DNA of 64,000 nucleotides from Fructobacillus papyriferae (lineage in GTDB: Bacteria > Bacillota > Bacilli > Lactobacillales > Lactobacillaceae): assembly GCF_018437225.1 (NCBI RefSeq), contig NZ_JAAMFI010000004.1, positions 34,310 through 98,309 of the forward strand, read 5' to 3'. Below the pieces are notes generated by a model, which saw nothing but the letters and a program-made list of their open reading frames with translations, was not told where the DNA came from and made no database searches. Both the position numbers and the translations under genes were made by a program. Shown piece by piece: positions 17,039 through 26,144 of the stretch (position 1 is the first letter of the stretch; each line of letters starts with the position of its first letter).

Positions 17039-17537
17039 TTGGGAACAGCGTAAGTTGGGAAGTTTAGGTGAAGTGCTTACCGGGAATACTCCACCAACCT
17101 CCGATAAGAGTGACTGGGTCGATGGAACAGCCGGAAGGGTTTGGATAACACCTTCGGATATCTCATCTTTAAAAACAAATAATTCTTTACGTCATTTAAG
17201 TAATCAAGGATGGGAAAAAGCACGTATTCTGCCTGCAAATTCTGTACTGATCACTAGCATTGCCTCTATTGGGAAAAATACGATTAATGAAGTACCTGCA
17301 GCATTTAATCAACAGATAAATGCTATAATTCCAAAACATAATGATTCGTATTTTATATTATCGTCAATGCTGAAAAATACTGCTAAATTTAAAGCCCTTG
17401 CAGGGCAAACAGCTACGGCAATTATCAATAAGTCTGCGTTTGAAAAATTTTGCATTGATGTGCCTAGTGTGGAAGAGCAAGAACGAATTGCTTTAATTAT
17501 TAAGAATATTGATGATACTATTACTCTTCATCAGTAG
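17039..17537 (+). pseudogene. Silent hsdS target-recognition cassette 1
   Basis: Starts with the left repeat and reads in frame WEQRKLGSLGEVLTGNTPP... to NIDDTITLHQ, with a TAG right after the right repeat (17520-17532). It encodes one complete target-recognition domain of about 165 residues with no start codon at the repeat, no ribosome site and no linker helix. It lies just behind a terminator. The PSVEEQERIALIIKNID segment is typical of HsdS domain ends. Best read as a stored domain for recombination into hsdS rather than a dead gene, since the frame is intact. Confidence 0.8.
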
Positions 17538-17673
17538 TCTGAAGATAGAACAAAAGAGATTCATACAAATATCAACGGAATGTATTAATAAATAAAATTA
17601 AGATTTATATTACGTTATGTTCTAAATAATAATCGATCATATTGCTCTTTATTCTTTATTGACTAGTTGACTC

Positions 17674-18190
17674 TTGGGAACAGCGTAAGTTAGTACAGTT
17701 ATTTAATAAAGGCGGTTCTGGTGGAACGCCAAGAGCTGCGCAAAAAGAATATTATGAGGGGAACATTCCATTTCTTAGTATTTCTGATTTAACAAAGTCA
17801 GGAAATTTTATCTATGAAACTGAGAAACATATTAGCGAAAAGGGGCTTATTAATTCTGCTGCGTGGAAGGTTCCTGCTGGAAGCGTTAGTTTAGCAATGT
17901 ATGCTTCTGTTGGAAAGGTTGCAATACTAAAGATAAACTCAGCAACGTCGCAGGCTTTTTATAATATGGTTTTTGATGACCCAACGATTCGCGATTTTGT
18001 TTTCCAAAATTTGAAAAAGGCTAATTTTAATAAGGAATGGGATCGACTAGTTTCTACGGGTACTCAATCTAATTTAAATGCTAAAAAAGTGAAAGGGTAC
18101 ATTCTTTTTAAACCTAATGACGTCCTTGAAATGAAGCAGCTAAATAGACTGCTTAATAGATTAGATAATATTATTACTCTTCATCAGTAA
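17674..18190 (+). pseudogene. Silent hsdS target-recognition cassette 2
   Basis: Begins with the left repeat (17674-17691) and reads WEQRKLVQLFNKGGSGGTPR... to LDNIITLHQ, then TAA immediately after the right repeat (18173-18185). It is an intact domain of about 171 residues with PFLSISDLTKSGNF and GSVSLAMYASVGKVAI, typical of HsdS recognition domains, but with no translation start at the repeat. It differs clearly from cassette 1 and from both expressed domains. The 136-nt AT-rich spacer from cassette 1 holds nothing else I can identify. Confidence 0.8.
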
Positions 18191-18371
18191 TAGAATTGCT
18201 TTCCTAAGTTGTATCGGAGTTATTTAGAACGCGAATATGGTCTGCCCTAATTAACCATAAATAATGACGGGTCGAGAAATATGTAGTATATTTACTTCAG
18301 AAGAACTGACGCGTTGAATAATTTATCAAATGACAGCCGTTATGCTGTTAATCGAAGGGAGAATCGCAACG

Positions 18372-18854
18372 ATGGCTGAATACACTGCTTTACAAGTTAC
18401 TAATTGGTTCCGAGCTACGAATTATGCGGACATGCAGCATAAGGAAATGGTCGAGCCACTTTCTCAGATGAAGGTAATGAAACTGCTTTATTATGCACAG
18501 GGGGTCATGTTAGCAGCTTATGATCGCAAGCTGTTTTCCGATGATATTGTTTGCTGGAAGTACGGTCCGGCAGTTGAAAGCGTGCATGCTAAGTATAAGG
18601 GCCAAAAGGAGATTGTTCCTTTTGATAGTGGACGTACACTGAGCGATACAGATTTGGATGATTTTCAATTGGTCGCTAAAGATGACGATGCTGTATCTGT
18701 ACTATCTGCGGTTATGGTGCAATATGGCGACAAGAGTGCAATTGATCTCATGAACATGACGCATCACGAGACGCCATGGAAGGAAACAAAACAAAGCTCG
18801 GTGATTAGTCCACGACTCATTAAAGATTATTTTAATAAGCACATTCTTGCTTAA
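18372..18854 (+). CDS. Panacea (SocA/DUF4065) domain antitoxin
   Basis: 160 residues from ATG 18372, with AAGGGAGA 9 nt upstream; a longer frame exists but lacks a site. The sequence ALQVTNWFRA... LSQMKVMKLLYYAQG, the KYGPAVESVHAKYKG segment and the C-terminal THHETPWKE are characteristic of the Panacea/SocA-like domain, the antitoxin half of many two-gene toxin-antitoxin loci and also found in defence islands and phages. It usually lies directly next to a toxin of variable family; here the partner begins 15 nt downstream. Confidence 0.8.
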   Translation: MAEYTALQVTNWFRATNYADMQHKEMVEPLSQMKVMKLLYYAQGVMLAAYDRKLFSDDIVCWKYGPAVESVHAKYKGQKEIVPFDSGRTLSDTDLDDFQLVAKDDDAVSVLSAVMVQYGDKSAIDLMNMTHHETPWKETKQSSVISPRLIKDYFNKHILA

Positions 18855-18869
18855 AAGTGAGGAAAAGTG

Positions 18870-19298
18870 ATGACGAAAAAGATTGAGCTTAGTGGAAAGA
18901 AAACGAACGACTCCTCCAAGGTTCTGATTAATCAACGAGTTACTCACAGCGAGCGAATAGTATTTAATTTTTCCTTTCTAACGAGTGATAAGAAATATAA
19001 CTTTACTAAATTAGAGAAAGGTCTTTATAAGCCCTTGTTTCATTCGATTGAAAAGTTGTCTTCTGAACATTTGATTTACATCTTGAATCGATCAAAAGAA
19101 CAAGGGGTCGAATTCATTGATGAATTAAAACATTCAATCACACTCACAGAATTTTCCAACACTGAGCGTGAAAGGGAATGTGATGATAAGTTTTGTGTTG
19201 TACGTATAAGCGATAAGGGGCGGCTGATCGGTAAGATGAATGGTAATTTGTTTTATGTTCTAGCTGTGGACACGAAATTTGACTTGTATGATCATTAA
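18870..19298 (+). CDS. Putative toxin partner of the Panacea antitoxin
   Basis: 142 residues from ATG 18870 (GTGAGGAAAA upstream). No family recognised with certainty. It is basic at the N-terminus (MTKKIELSGKKT), has a central helical segment KPLFHSIEKLSSEHLIYILNR, and ends GRLIGKMNGNLFYVLAVDTKFDLYDH, a strand-rich ending. There is no membrane segment. Toxin function is inferred only from its place right after a Panacea gene in an apparent two-gene operon with one terminator. Confidence 0.5.
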   Translation: MTKKIELSGKKTNDSSKVLINQRVTHSERIVFNFSFLTSDKKYNFTKLEKGLYKPLFHSIEKLSSEHLIYILNRSKEQGVEFIDELKHSITLTEFSNTERERECDDKFCVVRISDKGRLIGKMNGNLFYVLAVDTKFDLYDH

Positions 19299-19329
19299 AA
19301 AACGCTTGGTTTATGAACCAGGCGTTTTT
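19296..19329. terminator. Bidirectional terminator between toxin gene and recombinase
   Basis: AAAAACGCTTGGTT / AACCAGGCGTTTTT with a TATG loop; A run on one side and T run on the other serve both convergent genes. Confidence 0.9.
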
Positions 19330-19342
19330 TGCTTGCCATCAA

Positions 19343-20305
19343 TCAGCTTAGACCGGATAAAGATCGCATGACCAGATCGACGTCTTGATTTTCGAGCTCT
19401 TGGATGATGTGCAAGTAAGTCTTTTGGGTGGTGGTCATGGAAGCGTGACCGAGCCTGCGGGCCACACTGGCAATCGAAACACCTGCGAATAATAAGAGTG
19501 ATGCGTGCGTATGACGAAGACCATGAATGGAGATGGTTGGCACGCCGGCTTTTTCACAGTGACGACTGAGTAAGTTGTTAACGGTGGAATTATAAATTTT
19601 GTTTTGATTTTGAACAAAGATCGGTTCGTTTTCGGGAAGGTTTTTGACAAGCTCGGAGAACTGAATGACAGTTTGCCAGTCGATTTGGATTTTGCGAACA
19701 GACGATTGGTTTTTAGTGGGCAGAAATCCGCCATCTTCTTTGTAGTTCCAGGTTTTATCAATCGTCAGCATTTGATGAGCAAAATCGAAATCATTTGGTG
19801 TGAGAGCGAGTGCTTCAGAAAAACGCATGCCAGTTTTCGCGATGAGCAAGATAAACCAATCCCAGTTAACATCTGTGCTGAGGTCAAGCTCGGTAAGTAA
19901 CGTATGTAGTTCAAATTGGTTAAGATACTTTGGTTTTTTGGGCCGTGGGGTGCGACCTTTAATAATCGCTTTTCGAGTAGGATCACGCTCGATTAACCCG
20001 TCATCGACAGCGTCAAGAATAGCGCCCTTTAACTGATGATGAAAATCCATAACAGTTTGTCGTTCGTGGCCATCAGCGTAATCGTTTAGTAATTGCTGAT
20101 ACGTGATCCGGGTGAGATCGCCCACTTTCAATTTGAGAGCGAGCTTAATTACCCATTGGTGCGTCATCAGGTATTTGTTCATGGTGACTTTGCGGATGGC
20201 GCCTTCTTTATACATGGTAATCCAGCGTTTGTAGTAACGATGGAAGAGTTCATCGGGATTAGGATGTGGCATGGGTTGGAGTGTCCTTTCATCATTTAGT
20301 AGCAT
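19343..20305 (-). CDS. Tyrosine recombinase (integrase family)
   Basis: 320-residue phage-integrase-type recombinase. The N-terminal SAM-like core-binding region (about 10-115) precedes the catalytic domain with the first Arg in KTGMRFSEALAL, His-x-x-Arg in IHGLRHTHASLLL, the later His/Arg region SVARRLGHASMTTTQ and the nucleophilic Tyr in KTYLHI. All catalytic residues appear present. Integrases of this type are often linked to hsdS in lactobacilli and streptococci, where they rearrange specificity genes. No prophage genes are nearby, so a dedicated hsdS recombinase or a leftover island integrase are both possible. Transcribed toward the R-M locus. Confidence 0.9.
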   Translation of the reverse strand: MLLNDERTLQPMPHPNPDELFHRYYKRWITMYKEGAIRKVTMNKYLMTHQWVIKLALKLKVGDLTRITYQQLLNDYADGHERQTVMDFHHQLKGAILDAVDDGLIERDPTRKAIIKGRTPRPKKPKYLNQFELHTLLTELDLSTDVNWDWFILLIAKTGMRFSEALALTPNDFDFAHQMLTIDKTWNYKEDGGFLPTKNQSSVRKIQIDWQTVIQFSELVKNLPENEPIFVQNQNKIYNSTVNNLLSRHCEKAGVPTISIHGLRHTHASLLLFAGVSIASVARRLGHASMTTTQKTYLHIIQELENQDVDLVMRSLSGLS

Positions 20306-20383
20306 TTGGCTCTATTTATAGGATAATGGAGGAATGCTAAATAACTTATGAAGGAATGGAATGAATAGAATGGAGGATGAAAA

Positions 20384-20827
20384 ATGTTTTTATTCGTAAA
20401 GAATTCATATGACTTTGTTAAAAGTCTGATTAAAAGTTTGATTGAAAAATTGATTGGGAAATTAGTGAGCTACTTTGCTGCAAAATTAACGGAAAAAGAT
20501 ATAAAAAGGCAAGCAATCGCATATGCGAGAAAAGGATCGGCGCAACAATTACAAGAGTGGATCGACAATTCTAAGAAAATAAGTAAAAAAATTGAATTTA
20601 TTCTAAAGGTGAACGCAGGTCTTCAGAAAATGATTGGTATTTTTGAAAGATATTGTCATAACGATAATATGAAAAATTTATTGAATAAATTTTATATACT
20701 TTGTATTTGTATGGCAGGGTATTATGATCTGCTGTATAAAATTGCGATGCAACAAGTAAAAACACGCGAATTAGCTAAGGAAATATATCAAGAATGCTAT
20801 GGAAGAATAGGTTTAGTAAGAAATTAG
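20384..20827 (+). CDS. Hypothetical helical protein
   Basis: 147 residues from ATG 20384 with a strong GGAGGATG ribosome site. The N-terminus (FLFVKNSYDFVKSLIKSLIEKLIGKLVSYFAAKL) is an amphipathic, Lys-rich helix series; the rest is helical with a Cys-containing stretch YILCICMAGYYDLLYKIA that could associate with membranes. Family unknown. AT-rich, divergent from the recombinase gene and probably acquired with it. Confidence 0.55.
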   Translation: MFLFVKNSYDFVKSLIKSLIEKLIGKLVSYFAAKLTEKDIKRQAIAYARKGSAQQLQEWIDNSKKISKKIEFILKVNAGLQKMIGIFERYCHNDNMKNLLNKFYILCICMAGYYDLLYKIAMQQVKTRELAKEIYQECYGRIGLVRN

Positions 20828-20982
20828 TGGCTCGCCTTATTAGTACTATCAATACCCAATTAATCTTACTTATTCCCCCTCGCTTTTTATTTCATTTCCT
20901 GCTGAAGTAAATAGCAATTTTGGATTTGAAAATCGGTTATAATTTGAGTAGATAAACCGAAGTGAAGAACGGAGGTCGAGAG

Positions 20983-21267
20983 GTGAAAACCTTTGAACTG
21001 AAGTTTTCTGATCCAGCCCTTGGTGATGTGATGATGGGACGAGAGACTTACGACCAGCAGGTGCGCCCGAAAGTTAATTCGCAGATTCTGAATGGCGAAT
21101 TAGTGATCCGCTTTCCTGAACACATCACGATAATTGGTGATTCCTTTATCCGTGGATTTGCTCGGCCGCTGATTGATGTGATTGGATTGGATGGCGTACG
21201 AAGCCGTGTACATTTTGTGACTTTACGAGACCGGCTAACGAAGGAGCTGTATGTTGGCTTAGTATAG
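20983..21267 (+). CDS. STAS-like (DUF4325-type) domain protein
   Basis: 94 residues from GTG 20983, chosen because GGAGG lies 8 nt before it. The FDPALG-like opening (SDPALGDVMMGRETYDQ), the central VIRFPEHITIIGDSFIRGFARPLID and the final VHFVTL match the small STAS-like domain that often pairs with a sensor or ATPase protein; no such partner is here. It has its own TATAAT box (20938-20943). The assignment is by pattern only. Confidence 0.55.
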   Translation: MKTFELKFSDPALGDVMMGRETYDQQVRPKVNSQILNGELVIRFPEHITIIGDSFIRGFARPLIDVIGLDGVRSRVHFVTLRDRLTKELYVGLV

Positions 21268-21303
21268 CGTGTCTGGCCGACCGTCTTCTTCCTTTCCCCA
21301 ACC

Positions 21304-21335
21304 AAAAAAAGACCGCCCTTCACAGGCGGTCTTTT
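21304..21335. terminator. Bidirectional terminator
   Basis: AAAAGACCGCC / GGCGGTCTTTT around CTTCACA, between convergent genes. Confidence 0.9.
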
Positions 21336-21346
21336 CATTTGCGATT

Positions 21347-21907
21347 TTAATCATCATTCTTATGTTCTAATCGGCGAATCACTTGTTTGGCATCCTGTTC
21401 GATTTTACCGACTTCTTCTTCCACCTTTTCGATTTCGTCAGGCATGGCGAAGCGGTTGATCGCAATGGCGAAAAGGACCCCGATGAAGACGTCCATGACC
21501 CGTAAAAGCACGTAGACGATCGTGGCGTCTAAGGGGATGGTCAAAGCGATCATGAGAAAGGCGGCCATCCCGCCGACAATGCCAGTGTTGTAGTTGATCT
21601 TGTCGTGGATGATGATGCCGGCCATGACCAAGACAGGTACGAAGACGATCGTCAGCCAGTTGGCGTTGTGGCTGTATTCGCGGACCAGGTAGAAGACGAC
21701 GGCTAGAGCACCACCGATGGCGTTTGAGACCAGCCGAATCTTGGCAAAGGAGATGGTATCATCCCAGCTATCGCGAAGAGCGAAGACGGCGGCAGTGGCC
21801 GGCACGAAGGCCGGGCGGTCGATGAAGTGGTAGGCGATCATGATTAACATGACGGCCAGACCGGTTTTGAAGGTCCGAAGACCAATATGTACTTTAAAGA
21901 AATTCAT
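21347..21907 (-). CDS. Aromatic acid exporter family (FUSC/ArAE-like) membrane protein
   Basis: 187 residues from ATG 21907 (AGGATAAGC upstream); a longer frame to 21958 lacks a ribosome site. It has four to six hydrophobic segments and the family pattern IGLRTFKTGLAVML, FVPATAAVFALRDSWDDT, NAIGGALAVVFYL and a cytoplasmic C-terminal tail with a charged coiled coil EKVEEEVGKIEQDAKQVIRRLE. This fits the short Gram-positive ArAE_1 group; the substrate is unknown. Divergent from the nitroreductase gene. Confidence 0.8.
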   Translation of the reverse strand: MNFFKVHIGLRTFKTGLAVMLIMIAYHFIDRPAFVPATAAVFALRDSWDDTISFAKIRLVSNAIGGALAVVFYLVREYSHNANWLTIVFVPVLVMAGIIIHDKINYNTGIVGGMAAFLMIALTIPLDATIVYVLLRVMDVFIGVLFAIAINRFAMPDEIEKVEEEVGKIEQDAKQVIRRLEHKNDD

Positions 21908-21996
21908 GCTTATCCTAGAATAATATTTTTTAAAAGTGTAAGATGGCCATAGAGCCACACAAGTATAAAAGTATACACCGATTTTAGGAGGTTGTC

Positions 21997-22740
21997 ATGG
22001 TAAATAACGAAGTCTTAAAGCAATTGCACGCCCACGAGTCCATTCGGGCCTTTAAAGAAAAGCCAGTTTCAGACGAAACGATGGATGCCGTTTTCTCTGC
22101 GGCCTTTGCTGGACCCAACATGCAAAACTACCAGCCCGTGACCTTTATTGAGATTACGGATCAGGCTTTGAAGCAAAAGATCACCGACACGGTCCACATG
22201 GGCTACATCGCTTCGGCCCCACGCTTCTACGTGGCCTGTGTTGATTGGAACCGCGATTTGATTGGCCAATCCGATGAGAACAAGGCAATCATCGAAGACC
22301 GCATCCAACACTACCAGTTCTTAGAAGGTGGGATTGTTTCGGCTTCGATCACTTTGGGACGTGCCCAAGTGGCTGCTGAATCCCTTGGTTTGGGAACGGT
22401 TACCATGGCCGGTGTCATGGGCGCTTTTGAACTTTACGAAGCTGAATTGGACTTGCCAAAGTACGTCAAGCCAATCATGGGCTTCTCCGTTGGCTACCCT
22501 GACCAGAACCCTGGAGTAAAGCCAAAGTTGCCATTGTCCGGATCCGTGATGGCTGGCAAGTACGACGAGAAGAAAGTCGAAGCAGCCGTCAACGAATACG
22601 ATCAGACCATGGCCGACTACTATGGAAAGCGCGACATGGATACCAATTGGACCAAGCACAACGCCAAGTTGTTCAAGATGATTCCAGCAGACCCTCGTTT
22701 GTCCAAATACCCCATGTCAAAGGGCTTGAACTTGAAGTAA
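21997..22740 (+). CDS. Nitroreductase family NADPH-dependent oxidoreductase (NfsA/Frp-like)
   Basis: 247-residue flavoprotein of the NfsA/FRP group that transfers electrons from NADPH to nitro-compounds, quinones or flavins. HESIRAFKEKPVSDETMDAV is the family N-terminus with the FMN phosphate-binding Arg, followed by GPNMQNYQPVTFI, the dimer-forming helices with ASITLGRAQVAAESLGLGT, and the C-terminal GFSVGYPDQNPGVKPKLPL, typical of this subgroup. ATG 21997 follows AGGAGG. Monocistronic with its own terminator. Confidence 0.93.
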   Translation: MVNNEVLKQLHAHESIRAFKEKPVSDETMDAVFSAAFAGPNMQNYQPVTFIEITDQALKQKITDTVHMGYIASAPRFYVACVDWNRDLIGQSDENKAIIEDRIQHYQFLEGGIVSASITLGRAQVAAESLGLGTVTMAGVMGAFELYEAELDLPKYVKPIMGFSVGYPDQNPGVKPKLPLSGSVMAGKYDEKKVEAAVNEYDQTMADYYGKRDMDTNWTKHNAKLFKMIPADPRLSKYPMSKGLNLK

Positions 22741-22746
22741 AGCATT

Positions 22747-22776
22747 AAAAAAGACCGTCGTTGAACGGTCTTTTTT
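22747..22776 (+). terminator. Terminator of the nitroreductase gene
   Basis: AAAAAAGACCGT / ACGGTCTTTTTT hairpin with T run. Confidence 0.92.
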
Positions 22777-22778
22777 AA

Positions 22779-22845
22779 TTGGCATTTAATCGGAGCTGGG
22801 GTATACTAGAGATAGTAATTAGCAGTCTTTATAAGAGAGTGCTAA
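22779..22845 (+). promoter_or_regulatory. groESL promoter with CIRCE operator
   Basis: TTGGCA (22779-22784), 17-bp spacer, TATACT (22802-22807). The CIRCE element is TTAGCAGTC (22819-22827), nine bases, GAGTGCTAA (22837-22845): one mismatch from the consensus TTAGCACTC-N9-GAGTGCTAA. HrcA repressor binding here is expected from the known system; hrcA itself is not in the window. Confidence 0.93.
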
Positions 22846-22867
22846 ATAAGATCTGGAGGTCCGATTC

Positions 22868-23152
22868 ATGTTGAAACCATTGGAAGATCGGCTCGTTGTA
22901 GCCCTAGAAGAAGCTCATGAACAGCAGGTTGGCGGCATTGTGATTGCCCAGGCCAAAGAAGAACAGCCGGTATCGGGCAAGGTCGTCGCGGCCGGCCCCG
23001 GTCGCTTGGCTGAAAACGGCGACCGCTTAAAGATGACGGTTCAAGTAGGTGACCAAGTTCTCTTCGACAAGTTTGCCGGTCAGGCAATCGAGGTCGATGG
23101 ACAGAACTACTTAGCCCTGCGTGAAAAAGATGTGATTGGGATTTTGGACTAG
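22868..23152 (+). CDS. groES: Co-chaperonin GroES
   Basis: 94-residue lid of the GroEL folding chamber. LKPLEDRLVV opens the fold; the mobile loop that docks on GroEL is EAHEQQVGGIVIAQ (IVI instead of the usual IVL), and VAAGPGR and VGDQVLFDKFAG follow. ATG 22868 follows GGAGG. It lies 79 nt before groEL, under CIRCE control. Confidence 0.97.
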   Translation: MLKPLEDRLVVALEEAHEQQVGGIVIAQAKEEQPVSGKVVAAGPGRLAENGDRLKMTVQVGDQVLFDKFAGQAIEVDGQNYLALREKDVIGILD

Positions 23153-23216
23153 GAAAGTGGCAAAAAGTTCGACTCGGCTTGGCTGGACGAACGGACTTAG
23201 TCACAAGATGGAATAA

Positions 23217-24860
<1,644 letters not shown>

Positions 24861-24893
24861 GGCAGGAAACTGGTTTTATTTAGTAATGAATCA

Positions 24894-24922
24894 AGAAGCG
24901 GGTCAAGGCCCGCTTCTTTTTT
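24894..24922 (+). terminator. Terminator of groESL
   Basis: AGAAGCGGG / CCCGCTTCT with a TCAAGG loop, then T run. Confidence 0.92.
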
Positions 24923-25004
24923 AGGCGGAAAGCCGACCAGCCAGTTGGGCTTTGCTCGATTCGCCTGATTTCTTGTGCTAGAATACATCACATGGAGGGT
25001 TCTC

Positions 25005-25448
25005 ATGACATTTTATTCCCTAGACTACTTAATTCATCAAAATAACCTGACCAATAAGGTTTACCTTACACTGTTGGTCGTCGCCCTTGTCGCAGTTAGC
25101 GTTGGGCTGACCGCCTCATTCCGCCACCGTTTCAACATGCGCTACCGAGACCTGACCATCATTGCTTTTTTGACCTTTCTTTTCTTTGGCGGGTTAACCT
25201 TTACTAACCTCCAAAACACGCAGGCGCAAAACTTGCAGCAAAACGAGATGGCCACCTTTGCTAAAGCCTACGCTTCTGACCAGAAGGTTAAAAAGTCGAC
25301 CCTTGCCTTCAATTCGACGACCATGCAAGATGGGATGATTGCAAAGGAAGGCAAGTCCTTTTATCAAATCACGCTCTCAAAGGATCAAAAGTCTTATAGC
25401 CGAACGCAAGTCTATCTCATCAACAACCAAGTGGAGGTCGTGAAATAA
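25005..25448 (+). CDS. DUF3290 family membrane protein
   Basis: 147 residues from ATG 25005 (GGAGG 8-9 nt upstream). MTFYSLDYLIHQNN and two hydrophobic segments (about 20-42 and 52-68), then an extracytoplasmic-looking domain with FAKAYASDQKV and YQITLSKDQKSYSRTQVYLINNQVEVV, match DUF3290. This family is almost always joined to a DUF421 gene, as here (stop and start overlap by one base). Function unknown; often envelope-stress related. Confidence 0.85.
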   Translation: MTFYSLDYLIHQNNLTNKVYLTLLVVALVAVSVGLTASFRHRFNMRYRDLTIIAFLTFLFFGGLTFTNLQNTQAQNLQQNEMATFAKAYASDQKVKKSTLAFNSTTMQDGMIAKEGKSFYQITLSKDQKSYSRTQVYLINNQVEVVK

Positions 25449-26092
25449 TGTCATTATACATGCCGATATTTTTAAAACTGGGGATTGGTCTGATTGTGAT
25501 CATCATCCAGATCAATATTTTTGGTAAGGGGAACTTGGCGCCAACAAACGCCTTAGATCAGGTTCAAAACTACGTTCTTGGTGGTATCATCGGTGGTACG
25601 ATTTACTCCGAAGCCATCACAGTCTTCCAGTTTATGATGGTTATGATCATCTGGACGCTTCTCGTGATGGTCTTGAAATTTGCAAAAGAGCACAATCGCT
25701 TTGCTAAAGTCATCTTGGATGGGAAACCCACCGTTTTAATTGACCGAGGGAAGGTCCGTGTCCATGCGGTAATGTCGGCTGGACAATCAGCGGCTGATTT
25801 GATGTTCAAGCTGCGGGAAAACGAAGTCTACGATATTTCCAAAGTTAAACGTGCTGTATTGGAGCAAAACGGGCAATTAACGGTCATCGAATACGGGGAA
25901 GATTCGCCTAAGTATCCAATTATCTACGATGGTCAACCCAATGATGACGTCTTATCAGCCATCGAAAAAGATGAGGAATGGTTGGATGAGCAAGTCGTTG
26001 CACTGGGCTATCATGGCATGGGTGACATCTTTGTCGGGGAGTACATCTCAGGCAAGTTGCGCTTGACCCCCTATGATGAGCAGAAAAAATAA
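25448..26092 (+). CDS. DUF421 (YetF-like) membrane protein
   Basis: 214 residues: three N-terminal hydrophobic segments (about 8-24, 42-58, 62-80) and a cytoplasmic domain containing KVILDGKPTVLIDRGKV, DLMFKLRENEVYDISKVKRAVLEQNGQLTV and YPIIYDGQ, the DUF421 pattern. The ATG shares its A with the DUF3290 stop codon, so the pair is translationally coupled. Family role is unclear, linked to spore or envelope quality in other Firmicutes. Confidence 0.9.
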   Translation: MSLYMPIFLKLGIGLIVIIIQINIFGKGNLAPTNALDQVQNYVLGGIIGGTIYSEAITVFQFMMVMIIWTLLVMVLKFAKEHNRFAKVILDGKPTVLIDRGKVRVHAVMSAGQSAADLMFKLRENEVYDISKVKRAVLEQNGQLTVIEYGEDSPKYPIIYDGQPNDDVLSAIEKDEEWLDEQVVALGYHGMGDIFVGEYISGKLRLTPYDEQKK

Positions 26093-26101
26093 AAAGAGTT
26101 C

Positions 26102-26140
26102 AAAAGGCTTTCCTACCAGAGATGGTGGGAAAGCCTTTTT
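26102..26140. terminator. Terminator between DUF421 gene and rpiA
   Basis: AAAAGGCTTTCC / GGAAAGCCTTTT long hairpin with A and T runs; serves both convergent genes. Confidence 0.9.
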
Positions 26141-26144
26141 AGTA

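Larger units (their letters stand above)
15805..18186 (+). repeat. hsdS recombination repeats (four left, four right copies)
   Basis: Left element TTGGGAACAGCGTAAGTT is perfect at 15805-15822, 16378-16395, 17039-17056 and 17674-17691. Right element ATTACTCTTCATC is perfect at 16256-16268, 16793-16805, 17520-17532 and 18173-18185. All are direct, in the same orientation. The two left copies inside hsdS share a longer 25-bp block starting CGGACGATTGGG. Each left-right pair encloses one target-recognition domain. Confidence 0.85.

Noticed and set aside
15805..18186. CRISPR-like repeat array
   Set aside because: Repeats enclose coding domains of 430-515 nt in hsdS, not short regular spacers; no cas genes.
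19343..20305. Prophage
   Set aside because: Only the recombinase is present; no structural, lysis or repressor genes nearby.
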